A DNA stretch of 64,000 nucleotides. It comes from Mesorhizobium sp. INR15 (GTDB lineage: Bacteria; Pseudomonadota; Alphaproteobacteria; Rhizobiales; Rhizobiaceae). A program made the translations under genes and the position numbers. The stretch covers positions 3,730,001 to 3,794,000 of the forward strand of contig NZ_CP045496.1 in NCBI RefSeq assembly GCF_015500075.1. Direction: 5' to 3'. Below the pieces are notes generated by a model. That model made no database searches, was not told where the DNA came from, and saw only the letters and a list, made by a program, of their open reading frames with translations. Positions 41,339-50,720 of this stretch are shown here, piece after piece; the first letter of the stretch is position 1; each line of letters opens with the position of its first letter.

Positions 41339-42741
41339 TGGATATCGCTACGCTCAAACGCGATCTCGACGGGCTGAAGCTCGACGACAACCCGGCGATC
41401 GTCCAGCAGAAGAGCCGTGACTTCTACTGGTACAGCCCGGTGTTGAAGCGGCAGCTGGACCATGTCACCGGCGACCTGATCGTGACGCCCAGGAATGAAG
41501 CCGAGGTGATCCGTGTGCTTGCGGCCTGTCATCGGCATGGCGTGCCGGTGACACCGCGCGGCAGCGGCACCGGCAATTACGGGCAGGCAATGCCGCTTTC
41601 CGGCGGCGTCGTGCTCAATCTTGCCGAGATGAACGAGATCAGGTCGATCGGGCCTGGCTGCGTGGTGACCGGACCGGGAGCGGTTCTGGCCGAGATCGAC
41701 AAGGCGACGCGGGCACATTCCGGACAGGAGCTTCGGCTGTCGCCCTCTACCTACAACACCGCATCGATCGGCGGTTTCATCGCCGGCGGTTCAGGCGGCG
41801 TCGGCTCGATCAATTTCGGTGGCCTGCGCGATTTTGGCAACGTGCTGCGCTTGCGGGTCGTCACCATGGAGGCCGAGCCGAAGGTGCTCGAATTGACCGG
41901 AGAGGACCTGCACAAGGTTACGCATGCCTATGGTACGAACGGCATCATATCAGAGGTCGAGATGCCGCTGACGGCGGCTTACGACTGGGTCGATGTCATT
42001 GTCGGCTTCGACGCCTTCATGGATGCGGCGCGCTACGGCAATGCGCTGGCCTGCCAGGATGGCATCCTGACCAAGCTGATCACGCCGATCGCAGCACCCG
42101 TGCCGCAGCTCTATTTCAAGCGGCACCAGAAATTTCTCAGGGAAGGGCAGAGCATCTGCGTCGTCATGGTGGCGCGGCATGGGCTCGATGCCTTCCTTGC
42201 CTTCACTCGCCGCGCCGGCGGCGAAGTGATCTACAATGCCGCGACGGCATCGGCGGAGGAGAAGAAGGGACTGCCGCCAGCCTATGAGCTGGCGTGGAAC
42301 CACACCACGTTGCGGGCGCTGCGGGTCGATCCGTCGATTACCTATCTGCAATCGCTCTATCCTTTTCCCAACCAGCTTGCTCTGGTCGAGAAGATGGATG
42401 CGATGTTTCCCGGCGAGGTTTTCTCGCATCTCGAATTCGTGCGGCTGGATGGCAACATCACCTGCTTTGGCCTGCCGCTGGTGAAGTTCACCACCGAGGC
42501 ACGGCTCGACGAGATCGTGCGCCTGCATGAGGAAAACGGCTGTCCGATCTTCAACCCGCACCGCTACACGCTGGAGGAGGGCGGCATGAAGCAGACCGAT
42601 GCGATACAACTCGCCTTCAAGCGCGAGACCGATCCGCAGGGCCTGCTCAACCCCGGCAAGATGATTGCCTGGGAGAACCCCAACTATGACTATCGTTCGG
42701 GCCGGACATTCCTGTTCAAAGGGCTGCAGAAGGCGGGCTGA
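41335..42741 (+). CDS. FAD-binding oxidoreductase (PCMH/VAO family)
   Basis: A 468-residue flavoprotein of the GlcD/vanillyl-alcohol-oxidase type. The FAD-binding PCMH domain (about 35-210) has VTPRGSGTGNYGQAMPLSGG and STYNTASIGGFIAGGSGGVG, and the C-terminal end RETDPQGLLNPGKM is the family closing motif. It overlaps the amidohydrolase by four bases and the next reductase by one base, so all act in one operon. The substrate is unknown; its link with a deaminase suggests oxidation of a hydroxy or heterocyclic product. Confidence 0.88.
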   Translation: MMDIATLKRDLDGLKLDDNPAIVQQKSRDFYWYSPVLKRQLDHVTGDLIVTPRNEAEVIRVLAACHRHGVPVTPRGSGTGNYGQAMPLSGGVVLNLAEMNEIRSIGPGCVVTGPGAVLAEIDKATRAHSGQELRLSPSTYNTASIGGFIAGGSGGVGSINFGGLRDFGNVLRLRVVTMEAEPKVLELTGEDLHKVTHAYGTNGIISEVEMPLTAAYDWVDVIVGFDAFMDAARYGNALACQDGILTKLITPIAAPVPQLYFKRHQKFLREGQSICVVMVARHGLDAFLAFTRRAGGEVIYNAATASAEEKKGLPPAYELAWNHTTLRALRVDPSITYLQSLYPFPNQLALVEKMDAMFPGEVFSHLEFVRLDGNITCFGLPLVKFTTEARLDEIVRLHEENGCPIFNPHRYTLEEGGMKQTDAIQLAFKRETDPQGLLNPGKMIAWENPNYDYRSGRTFLFKGLQKAG

Positions 42742-43322
42742 TGAACATCCTGGTTCTCCACGCGCATCCGGTCGAGACCAGCTTCAATGCCGGTCTGCAC
42801 CGGATGATCGTCGAGCGGCTGACGGTGGCGGGCCATGCGATCGATGATTGTGATCTCTATGCCGAGGATTTCGACCCACGGCTGACGCGCGCCGAACGGC
42901 TGGGCTACCACAACATCCGTGGCGCCGATGATGCGGCCGCACCCTATGTCGAGAGGCTGCAGCGGGCCGAGGCGCTGGTGCTGTCCTATCCCGTCTGGAA
43001 TTTCGGCTATCCGGCAATCCTGAAAGGCTTTTTCGACCGCGTGTTCCTGCCCGGCGTGTCGTTCAAGCTGGTCGACGGCAAGGTGCAGCCGTCGCTGCAC
43101 AACATCCGCAAGGTCGCGGCGGTCACCACTTATGGCGGCAGCCGGTTTCGGGCCATGCTGATGGGCGACCCGCCGCGCAAGCTGGTCAACCGGCTGCTGC
43201 GTGCAACCGTAAAACCAGGCGCGCCGGTGTCCTACCTCGCGCATTATTCGATGAACCTGTCGACGGACGAGACGCGCAAGGCCTTCATGGCCAAGGTCGC
43301 GGCCAGAATGGACGCCTTCTGA
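42741..43322 (+). CDS. NAD(P)H-dependent flavodoxin-fold oxidoreductase, copy 1
   Basis: A 193-residue protein of the NQO1/MdaB flavodoxin-like fold. It has the N-terminal FMN/FAD loop ILVLHAHPVETSFNAGLHR and the active-site segment LVLSYPVWNFGYPAILKGFFDRVFLPG. It overlaps both neighbours by a single base. It resembles the next gene in length and motifs, so the two arose by tandem duplication but have diverged clearly. It may reduce a quinone or a product of the FAD oxidase. Confidence 0.88.
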   Translation: MNILVLHAHPVETSFNAGLHRMIVERLTVAGHAIDDCDLYAEDFDPRLTRAERLGYHNIRGADDAAAPYVERLQRAEALVLSYPVWNFGYPAILKGFFDRVFLPGVSFKLVDGKVQPSLHNIRKVAAVTTYGGSRFRAMLMGDPPRKLVNRLLRATVKPGAPVSYLAHYSMNLSTDETRKAFMAKVAARMDAF

Positions 43323-43909
43323 TGCGCGCGCTCGTCGTTTATTGCCATCCGGTGCCAGAGAGCTTCTGCGCTTCCATCCGCGATAGCGCCGTCGAGGTGC
43401 TGAAGCGGCGAGGCTGGGAGGTGCGGTTGCTTGACCTCTATGCCGAAAACTTCGATCCCGTCATGGGTTGCGAGGAGCGGCGCACCTACAATGACAGCGC
43501 ACCGCAGGACCCGGCGCTGAAGCCGCATTTCGAGCTTCTGAACTGGGCCGAAGCGATCCTGTTTGTCTATCCAACCTGGTGGTACGGGTTGCCGGCGATG
43601 CTGAAAGGCTGGCTCGACCGGGTGTGGGCGACCGACGTCGCCTTCAAGCTGCCAGCGGGCAAGGGGCGGATCACCTCGCTGATGACGCATGTGACCAGGA
43701 TCGGTGTGATCACCACCTGTGGCGCGCCGACATGGTGGAGCGTCGTTGTCGGCCAGCCCGGACGCAAGACCATCCTGCGCGGCATGCGGGCGCTATGCGC
43801 CACGCGCTGCAAGACATTCTTCCTGGCGCACTATCTGATGGATGCCTCGACGCCGCAAACACGGGCGGCATTTCTGGCGAAGGTGAAGGCGAAGCTCGAG
43901 CGGTTTTGA
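43322..43909 (+). CDS. NAD(P)H-dependent flavodoxin-fold oxidoreductase, copy 2
   Basis: A 195-residue paralogue of the preceding protein with ALVVYCHPVPESFCASIRD at the N terminus and ILFVYPTWWYGLPAMLKGWLDRVW at the active site, close to typical MdaB-like sequences. It is the last gene of the operon and ends six bases before the convergent flavoprotein gene. Tandem copies may form a heteromer or act on different substrates. Confidence 0.88.
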   Translation: MRALVVYCHPVPESFCASIRDSAVEVLKRRGWEVRLLDLYAENFDPVMGCEERRTYNDSAPQDPALKPHFELLNWAEAILFVYPTWWYGLPAMLKGWLDRVWATDVAFKLPAGKGRITSLMTHVTRIGVITTCGAPTWWSVVVGQPGRKTILRGMRALCATRCKTFFLAHYLMDASTPQTRAAFLAKVKAKLERF

Positions 43910-43915
43910 GTAGCG

Positions 43916-46366
43916 CTACATCTTCACCCGTTCGGACTTCGGATCATACATCGGCTTCAGCGAGGCCTCGGCGGCGAAGCGTTCGCCGGCAATCTCGATC
44001 TCATAGGCAGAAGCCAGTACATCCGCCTCGCTCTCGCCCTTGCACGGCAAGTAGCCCAAGCCGACGGCACCACCAAGAAAATGGCCGTAATTGCCCGAAG
44101 TGATCGGTCCGACTATCTTGCCGTCGCGCAGGATCGCCTCGTTGTGGAAGAGCAGAGGCTGCGGGTCCTTGAGCCGGAACTGGACCAGCCGCCGGTCCAG
44201 GCCGGCCTCCTTCTTCTTCAACACCGCGTCGCGGCCAAGGAAATCGCCCTTGGCGGTCTTTACCGCGAAGCCAAGGCCAGCTTCAAGCACATGGTCCTCG
44301 TCGGTGATGTCGTGGCCGAAATGGCGGAAGGCCTTTTCGATGCGGCAAGAATCCAGCGTGTGCAGGCCGCAGAGCTTCAGGCCGACATCGGCACCGGCCT
44401 CTTCGATCGCTTCGAACACATGCGCCGCCTGGTCGGTCGAGACATAGAGTTCCCAGCCGAGTTCGCCGACATAGGTGACGCGGTGGGCGCGGGCTAGGCC
44501 CATGCCGATCTCGATTTCCTGAAACGTTCCGAATGGATTGGCTTCATTGGAGAAGTCGTTGGGGCTCACCTTCTGGATCAGCTTTCGCGCATCCGGCCCC
44601 ATCAGGCACAGCACGCTTTCCGCCGCCGTCACGTCGGTGATGACGACGAACTCGTCGGCGAGATGTTTTCTGAGCCACGCCAGGTCACGCTGCAGCGTCG
44701 CACCCGGCACGACAAGGAAGAACGCGGTCTCCGACAGGCGCGACACGGTGAGGTCGCTCTCGATACCGCCTCGGGCGTTGAGCATCTGGGTGTAGACGAT
44801 CTTGCCCGGCGCCACGTCCATGTCGTTGGCGCAGAGCTTTTGCAGGAAGGCACAGGCGTCTCGGCCCTCGACGCGGATCTTGCCGAACGAGGTCATGTCG
44901 AACAGGCCGACATTGTTGCGCACGGCCAGATGTTCCTCGCGCTGGTTGTCAAACCAGTTCTGCCGCTTCCAGGAATAGCGGTATTCACGCTCCTGGCCTT
45001 CACGGGCAAACCAGTTGGCGCGCTCCCAGCCGGCGACTTCGCCGAACACGGCGCCGCGTGCCTTCAGATGTTCGTGCAGCGGCGAACGGCGCACGTTGCG
45101 TGATGTTGCCATCTGGCGGTAGGGGAAATGATCGGCATAGAGCAGGCCGAGCGTTTCGGAGACGCGCTCCTTGAGATAGCGGCGATTCTTCTGGAACGGC
45201 TGGGCGCGGCGGATATCGACTTCCCAGAGGTCGAAGGGTGCTTCGCCGTCGTTCATCCACTGCGCCAGTGCCATGCCGGCCCCGCCGGAAGAGACGATGC
45301 CGATGGAGTTGTAGCCCGTCGCCATCCAGTAGCCCCGGAGTTCCGGCGCCTCGCCGAGATAGTAGCGATCGTCCGGAGTAAAACTCTCTGGCCCGTTGAA
45401 GAATGTGTGGATGCCGGCACTGCCCAGCATCGGCATGCGGTTGACGCCCATTTCGAGGATCGGTTCGAAATGCTCGAAATCCTCGGGCAACTGGTCGAAG
45501 CAGAAATCCTCGCGGATGCCGTCCATGCCCCATGGTTTCGCCACCGGCTCGAAGGCGCCGAGCATCATCTTGCCGGCATCTTCCTTGTAGTAGGCGCACT
45601 CGTCGGGAACGCGCAGCACCGGCAGGCGGGTGAGGCCGGGGATTGGCTCGGTGACGAGATAGAAATGTTCGCAGGCATGCAGCGGGATGGTGACGCCGTT
45701 CTGGGCGCCGAGTTCGCGCGCCCACATGCCGGCGCAGTTGACGACGATGTCGGCCTCGATCGTGCCTTGCTCCTCGCCTTGCGCCCAGGACACGCCGGCC
45801 ACGCGGCCATCCTTGGTGTGAACCTTGGTGACTTTCACATTCTCAATGATGGTGGCGCCGCGCTGGCGTGCGCCCTTGGCCAGCGCCATGGCGATGTTGG
45901 CCGGGTCGCACTGGCCATCGAGCGGCAGATGCACGGCGCCGACGACATCGGAGACATTGAGATGCGGGTACATCTGCTTGACTTCACTTGGCGAAATCTC
46001 GCGCACATCGACGTCGAAGGCGCGGGCCAGCGACGCCTGCCGGTAGATCTCGTGCTTGCGCTCCTCGGTCAGCGCGACGGTGATGGAGCCAACCTGGCGC
46101 ATGCCGGTGCCGACCTCGGTCTCGGCCTCCAGCTTGACGTAGAGGTCGGCGGAATATTTCGCCAGCCGGGTCATGTTCTGCGAACCGCGCAACTGGCCGA
46201 TCAGGCCGGCGGCGTGCCAGGTCGTACCAGAGGTCAGCTGCTTGCGCTCAAGCAGCACGATGTCGGTCCAGCCGAGCTTGGCCAGATGATAGGCGACCGA
46301 GCAGCCGGAGACGCCGCCGCCGATGATGACGGCCCTCGCTTTGGCAGGGATGGCTTTGGCGGTCAT
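43916..46366 (-). CDS. Dimethylglycine/sarcosine dehydrogenase-like GcvT-family flavoprotein, copy 1
   Basis: An 816-residue enzyme. The N-terminal DAO domain has the dinucleotide motif VIIGGGVSGCS and TSGTTWHAAG, in which His51 matches the covalent FAD histidine of dimethylglycine dehydrogenase. After a linker domain (about 370-430) come the GcvT folate-binding domain and barrel (about 440-816, including VGLFDMTSFGKIRVEGRDA). It is expected to demethylate an N-methyl amine and pass formaldehyde to tetrahydrofolate. I trimmed to ATG 46366, overlapping the aminotransferase stop by four bases. It is about as long as copy 2 at 47544-49997. Confidence 0.88.
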   Translation of the reverse strand: MTAKAIPAKARAVIIGGGVSGCSVAYHLAKLGWTDIVLLERKQLTSGTTWHAAGLIGQLRGSQNMTRLAKYSADLYVKLEAETEVGTGMRQVGSITVALTEERKHEIYRQASLARAFDVDVREISPSEVKQMYPHLNVSDVVGAVHLPLDGQCDPANIAMALAKGARQRGATIIENVKVTKVHTKDGRVAGVSWAQGEEQGTIEADIVVNCAGMWARELGAQNGVTIPLHACEHFYLVTEPIPGLTRLPVLRVPDECAYYKEDAGKMMLGAFEPVAKPWGMDGIREDFCFDQLPEDFEHFEPILEMGVNRMPMLGSAGIHTFFNGPESFTPDDRYYLGEAPELRGYWMATGYNSIGIVSSGGAGMALAQWMNDGEAPFDLWEVDIRRAQPFQKNRRYLKERVSETLGLLYADHFPYRQMATSRNVRRSPLHEHLKARGAVFGEVAGWERANWFAREGQEREYRYSWKRQNWFDNQREEHLAVRNNVGLFDMTSFGKIRVEGRDACAFLQKLCANDMDVAPGKIVYTQMLNARGGIESDLTVSRLSETAFFLVVPGATLQRDLAWLRKHLADEFVVITDVTAAESVLCLMGPDARKLIQKVSPNDFSNEANPFGTFQEIEIGMGLARAHRVTYVGELGWELYVSTDQAAHVFEAIEEAGADVGLKLCGLHTLDSCRIEKAFRHFGHDITDEDHVLEAGLGFAVKTAKGDFLGRDAVLKKKEAGLDRRLVQFRLKDPQPLLFHNEAILRDGKIVGPITSGNYGHFLGGAVGLGYLPCKGESEADVLASAYEIEIAGERFAAEASLKPMYDPKSERVKM

Positions 46367-47544
46367 GCCGCCTCGCGGCGATAGGCGGAAACGAAACGGC
46401 GCAACCGAAGTGCCGCTTCCTGCAGTACGGGTTCCGGCTGGCAAAGGCTGATGCGGATATGGCCGGCGGCGGCTTCGCCGAAGCTGGAGCCGGGCATGAC
46501 GCCGACCTTCTCGTTGTCGAGGAAGGCCCAAGCGAATTTTTCATCGTCCGGCTCGATGGCGCTGACGTCGAGCATGACATACATGCCGCCTTCCGAACCG
46601 CGTATGACGACATCGTTCATGCTGCGCACGGCCTCGATGAAGATGGTCCGTCGCGCGGCATAGCGTTCGGCGATCTCCCGCACGCCATAGCGGTTTTCCA
46701 GCGCCTCGGCGCAAGCGATCGAGATGAAGGCGGGCAAGCCGTAGGTCGTTACCAGATTGAGGTTGATCAGCAGTGAAATCATCTCGGCCGGGCCGGTCAG
46801 CCAGCCCATGCGCCAGCCGGTCATGCCGTGGCTTTTGGACATCGAGTTGATGACCAGCGTGCGCTCAGCCATGCCGGGCAGGGAACGCGGCGAGATGTGC
46901 TCGCCGCCGCCAAGCGTCCAGTAAACCTCGTCGGACAAAAGCCACAGATCATGCTCCCGGCAAAGCTTGGCCAGTTCTTCCAGATGCTCCTTTGAATAGA
47001 CCGCGCCTGTCGGATTGTTGGGCGTGTTGATGAGAATGGCACGTGTGTTGGGCCGAAGTGCCGCGCGGATCATATCCGCCCGAGGTTGGAAACCACCTTC
47101 CGCCGGCGTCTCGACAACCGTGAATGTCGCACCGGCGGCGCTGAACGTGTTGGGGTAGGTGGCGTAATAGGGCGCGACCACAACGGCGTGGTCGCCCTGA
47201 TCGAGCACGGCTTGCACGGCGGCATAGAGTGCTGCCTGCCCGCCAGGCGTGGCGATCACCTGGTCCGGTGTCGTTTCGACGCCTGTGCAGGCGCTTGAGG
47301 CCACCGCCATGGCGTTGCGCAGGCGCGGCAAACCCTGCAGCGGCGTGTAGTGATGGTTGCTGCCGCGAACCGCCGCCACGCAGGCTTCGATCGTTTGCGA
47401 AGGCGTGTCGAAGTCATGATCGCCGACCGACAGCATGATGATGTCCTCACCGGCCTCCCTGCGAGCCCAGGCGGCGGTGTGGACTTCCCAGCCATCCTTG
47501 CCCGAAGGCACGATGCCGGAAATGCGCGATGATGGTCTTGGCAT
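46363..47544 (-). CDS. PLP-dependent aminotransferase, class I/II
   Basis: A 393-residue fold type I aminotransferase. It shows NTPNNPTGAVY, Asp205 in LLSDEVYW (pyridine nitrogen contact), the PLP lysine Lys237 in NSMSKSHGMTGWRMGW and a C-terminal carboxylate-binding region. I took ATG 47544, whose first base overlaps the stop of the upstream flavoprotein. Its location between two dimethylglycine dehydrogenase paralogues suggests it processes an amino acid released by, or feeding, those enzymes. The substrate is unassigned. Confidence 0.88.
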   Translation of the reverse strand: MPRPSSRISGIVPSGKDGWEVHTAAWARREAGEDIIMLSVGDHDFDTPSQTIEACVAAVRGSNHHYTPLQGLPRLRNAMAVASSACTGVETTPDQVIATPGGQAALYAAVQAVLDQGDHAVVVAPYYATYPNTFSAAGATFTVVETPAEGGFQPRADMIRAALRPNTRAILINTPNNPTGAVYSKEHLEELAKLCREHDLWLLSDEVYWTLGGGEHISPRSLPGMAERTLVINSMSKSHGMTGWRMGWLTGPAEMISLLINLNLVTTYGLPAFISIACAEALENRYGVREIAERYAARRTIFIEAVRSMNDVVIRGSEGGMYVMLDVSAIEPDDEKFAWAFLDNEKVGVMPGSSFGEAAAGHIRISLCQPEPVLQEAALRLRRFVSAYRREAA

Positions 47545-49997
47545 TAGCTTCTCAGCCTCTCGTTTTTCGGATCCCACAGGGGCTCGTCTGTCTGCACGAT
47601 CGCCTTGAAGCGGTCGCCGAAGATTTCGACCTCGATGGCGGTGCCTGGCTCTGCCAGGTCGGCGCGCAGCATGCCGAGCGCGATCGACTTGTCGATGCGA
47701 TGGCCCCAGCCGCCTGATGTCGTCTCGCCGACGATCTGGCCGTCATGCCACAGCGTCGACACGGAAGGTGCGTCGCAATCGCCTGGGTTTTCGATCACCA
47801 GCGTGACGAAGCGCTTCTTCACGCCTTGCTGCTTCTCGTTCTGAAGGGCGGCCTTGCCACGGAAGTCCGGCTTGTCCCATCTGACGAAACGCTCGAGCCC
47901 GCCTTGCAAGATTGAGTAATCGGTCGACAGGTCGCCCTTCCAGGTGCGATAGCCTTTTTCCAACCGAAGCGAATCCAGCGCGTACATGCCGAACGGCTTC
48001 AGGCCGTGCTTCTGTCCTGCCGCCCAGACCGCGTCGAAAACGGCTGATGTGTCGTCGACCCTGGTGTGGATTTCCCAGCCGAGCTCGCCGGCGAAGGACA
48101 CGCGCACCAGCTTGGCCCAGCGGCCGGCGATCCTTGTTTCCTGGTGCGTCAGCCAAGACATTGAAAGGTCGGCTTCGCAGACATCGGCGAGGATTTTTCG
48201 CGCGTTGGGGCCGGCCAGGATCTGGGTGGAGAATTCCTCGGTCCGGTCGATCAGCTTGAAGGCCGCGTCCTTGGGCATGTGCGATTTCAGCCATTCGAAA
48301 TCATGCCATTGCGCCACCGATGCCGTGATCAGCGTCATCAGGTCCTCATCGTGACGCACGACCGACATTTCCGTGACGATGCGGCCCTTGTCGTCGGAAA
48401 AATAAACGAGGCCGATACGGCCGGGCTTCGGCACCAGACCGGTCACTTGCCGGCTCAGCCATTCGGCGGCACCCGGGCCGTCGAGATTGAAGCGCGAGAA
48501 ACCTGGCAGGTCGAGAATGCCGGCGGCGTCGCGCACCGCCAGGCATTCTTCCCGCACGCGATGCTGCCAGGGGCCGTCACGGCGGAAGGTCAACGTGGCT
48601 TCTTCCGAGATGTCATCGCCATCTTGCGCGTACCAGGTGGCGCGCTCCCAGCCATTGTAGGCGTCGAACCGGCCGCCGAGCGCCTTGATACGGTCGTGGA
48701 TCGGCGACAATTTTCTGTCACGGCCTTCCGGCCAGGCATGGCGGGGGAACTGGATGGCGTATTCGTTGCCGTAGATCTCCTTGCCCTTGGCGACGCAGTA
48801 GTCCGGTGCCGAGGCAAAGGATGTGAAGCGACGCGGATCGCACGACCACATGTCCCACTCGGTCTGGCCTTGCGTGATCCATTCGGCCAGCACCTTGCCG
48901 GCGCCGCCACCCTGGGCGATGCCAAAGGTGAAGACGCAGGCCTCGAAAGCGTTGGGCACGCCAGGCATCGGGCCGATCAACGGGTTGCCATCGGGCGTGT
49001 AGGGTATCGGGCCGTTGATGACCTTGGACAGGCCGGCGGTGCCAAGGATCGGCACGCGGGCCACGGCGTCGGCCAGATAATGCTCGAGCCGGTCGAGATC
49101 GTCGGGGAACAGCTGGAAGGAGAAGTCGTCCGGCATCGGATCGTTATGGCTTGCCCAATGCGCGCGGCAATTGCGCTCATAAGGGCCGAGGTTCATGCCG
49201 TTCTTCTCCTGGCGCAGATAGTAGGACGTGTCGACGTCGCGCAGCAGCGGCAGTTTCTGGCCTTGTTCCTTCGACCATGCCGCGAGTTCAGGGATTTCCT
49301 CGAACAGGATGTATTGGTGGCTCATCACCATCATCGGCACGTCACGGCCGAACATCTTGCCGACTTCGGCGGCGCGGTAGCCGGCGGCGTTGACGACGAT
49401 CTCGCAGCGGATTTCGCCTTGCGGGGTCTCCACCACCCATTCATCGTTCTCGCGGCGCACGCCTGACACCGGGCAGAAGCGGATTATCTTCGCGCCCATG
49501 TCGCGCGCGCCCTTGGCCAGCGCCTGGGTCAGCTGTGCCGGATCGATATCGCCGTCGCTCGGGTCATAGAGCGCGCCTTTCAGGTCATGCGTCTCGATGA
49601 AGGGGTAACGGCGCTTGATCTCGTCGACACCGACCACGTCGATGTCCATGCCCTGGTAGCGGCCCATGCCCTTGGCGCGCTGGAACTCCTGCATGCGCTC
49701 CACCGAGTGAGCGAGCCGCAGCGATCCGGTGACGTGGTAGTTCATGGGATAGTCGACGGCGTCGGCGAGGCCGCGATAGAGTTCGGTCGAGTAGCGCTGC
49801 ATGTTCATCAGCGACCAGGACGAGGAGAAGGTCGGCACGTTGCCGGCCGCGTGCCAGGTCGAGCCTGAGGTCAGCTCGTTCTTTTCCAGGAGCACGCAAT
49901 CGGTCCAGCCAGCCTTCGCCAGATGATAGAGCGAGGAGGCGCCGACGGCGCCGCCTCCGATGATCACCACGCGCGCCGTGGTCGGCAAACCGGCCAT
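47544..49997 (-). CDS. Dimethylglycine/sarcosine dehydrogenase-like GcvT-family flavoprotein, copy 2
   Basis: An 817-residue paralogue of the enzyme at 43916-46366. VIIGGGAVGASS is the FAD motif and TSGSTWHAAG contains His49, the expected covalent FAD attachment site. The GcvT half begins near GILDLPGFSRFNLDGPGAA and ends with the barrel (about 720-817). In substrate-side regions it differs from copy 1 (for example SSSWSLMNMQRYS versus GSQNMTRLAKYS), so the two probably have different N-methyl substrates. It heads the minus-strand three-gene unit. Confidence 0.88.
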   Translation of the reverse strand: MAGLPTTARVVIIGGGAVGASSLYHLAKAGWTDCVLLEKNELTSGSTWHAAGNVPTFSSSWSLMNMQRYSTELYRGLADAVDYPMNYHVTGSLRLAHSVERMQEFQRAKGMGRYQGMDIDVVGVDEIKRRYPFIETHDLKGALYDPSDGDIDPAQLTQALAKGARDMGAKIIRFCPVSGVRRENDEWVVETPQGEIRCEIVVNAAGYRAAEVGKMFGRDVPMMVMSHQYILFEEIPELAAWSKEQGQKLPLLRDVDTSYYLRQEKNGMNLGPYERNCRAHWASHNDPMPDDFSFQLFPDDLDRLEHYLADAVARVPILGTAGLSKVINGPIPYTPDGNPLIGPMPGVPNAFEACVFTFGIAQGGGAGKVLAEWITQGQTEWDMWSCDPRRFTSFASAPDYCVAKGKEIYGNEYAIQFPRHAWPEGRDRKLSPIHDRIKALGGRFDAYNGWERATWYAQDGDDISEEATLTFRRDGPWQHRVREECLAVRDAAGILDLPGFSRFNLDGPGAAEWLSRQVTGLVPKPGRIGLVYFSDDKGRIVTEMSVVRHDEDLMTLITASVAQWHDFEWLKSHMPKDAAFKLIDRTEEFSTQILAGPNARKILADVCEADLSMSWLTHQETRIAGRWAKLVRVSFAGELGWEIHTRVDDTSAVFDAVWAAGQKHGLKPFGMYALDSLRLEKGYRTWKGDLSTDYSILQGGLERFVRWDKPDFRGKAALQNEKQQGVKKRFVTLVIENPGDCDAPSVSTLWHDGQIVGETTSGGWGHRIDKSIALGMLRADLAEPGTAIEVEIFGDRFKAIVQTDEPLWDPKNERLRS

Positions 49998-50055
49998 GTT
50001 CTTCTCCCAACCTCAAGCGCGTTGCGCTTTCATTTTTCGTGATGCTGGTCGTGAT

Positions 50056-50073
50056 CCCAAAACCGCTTTTGGG
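50056..50073 (-). other. Hairpin between the XRE-cupin gene and the flavoprotein operon
   Basis: CCCAAAA (50056-50062) and TTTTGGG (50067-50073) form a perfect seven-base stem with a four-base loop. No T run follows on the minus strand, so it is at best a weak terminator for the regulator gene. Confidence 0.35.
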
Positions 50074-50083
50074 CGACATGCAT

Positions 50084-50683
50084 TCAATAGACAGGCGGTG
50101 AAACCACCCAGATGACAATTGCCGGCTCGTTACCCGGATTGCGCCAGCGGAAAGGCTTGCCCTCGAAGCGGAACGAATCGCCTTCGCCGAGCCGATGCCA
50201 GACGCCGGATATTTCGATCTCGAAAATGCCGGAGGCGACATAGCCGGCTTCCTCCGTTGGCCGGCGCGCCTCCGTCTTCAGTTCCGCGCCCGGCGCGAAG
50301 ACCGAACGCAGCATCTCGAAGCTACCGCCGAGATCCGGCGACAGAAGCTCTTCCACCAGGCCGGATTCACTTGTGCCAAGCGTGCGCCTGCTGCCGGCGC
50401 GCACGACCACGCCGCGTTCGCTTTCTGAAGGCACGTCGTGGCTGAAGAACAGGCTGACCGGCACGCCGAACAGTTCGGCAAAGGCTCTGAGGTCGCTGAT
50501 CGAGGGCATCGACAGTCCCCGTTCGACCTGGCTGACCCAGCCGACCGAGCGGCCCAGTTTAAGGCCGATCTCAGCCAGCGTCAGTCCGCGTGCCTTGCGC
50601 AGCGCCCTGATGTCGCTGGCCAGCAGCCGTTCGCAATGTTCCTGCAATGGTCTTGGGCTAGGCGAGGGCAATGGTGCGCTCAT
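50084..50683 (-). CDS. XRE-family transcriptional regulator with cupin domain
   Basis: A 199-residue regulator. Residues about 20-78 form a helix-turn-helix (DIRALRKARGLTLAEIGLKLGRSVGWVSQVERG), and about 115-199 form a small cupin sensor domain (AGYVASGIFEIEISG, GEGDSFRF). This architecture (PuuR-like) commonly controls polyamine, amino acid or betaine catabolic operons. I trimmed to ATG 50683; palindromes overlap this start. It lies next to the flavoprotein operon and divergent from the nitroreductase gene, its probable targets. Confidence 0.9.
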   Translation of the reverse strand: MSAPLPSPSPRPLQEHCERLLASDIRALRKARGLTLAEIGLKLGRSVGWVSQVERGLSMPSISDLRAFAELFGVPVSLFFSHDVPSESERGVVVRAGSRRTLGTSESGLVEELLSPDLGGSFEMLRSVFAPGAELKTEARRPTEEAGYVASGIFEIEISGVWHRLGEGDSFRFEGKPFRWRNPGNEPAIVIWVVSPPVY

Positions 50684-50707
50684 GAAAAATGTTACCTGAA
50701 TTTCATG
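50681..50707. promoter_or_regulatory. Palindrome over the XRE-cupin start codon
   Basis: CATGAAA (50681-50687) and TTTCATG (50701-50707) form an inverted repeat that covers the regulator's own start codon. A regulator bound here would block its own transcription or translation; autoregulation is inferred. Confidence 0.4.
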
Positions 50708-50720
50708 AGATGCCAGGCCC

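Noticed and set aside
43916..49997. Possible gene conversion or assembly duplication of the two large flavoproteins
   Set aside because: The translations differ throughout, including near the FAD-binding segment, so these are old paralogues rather than an assembly artefact.
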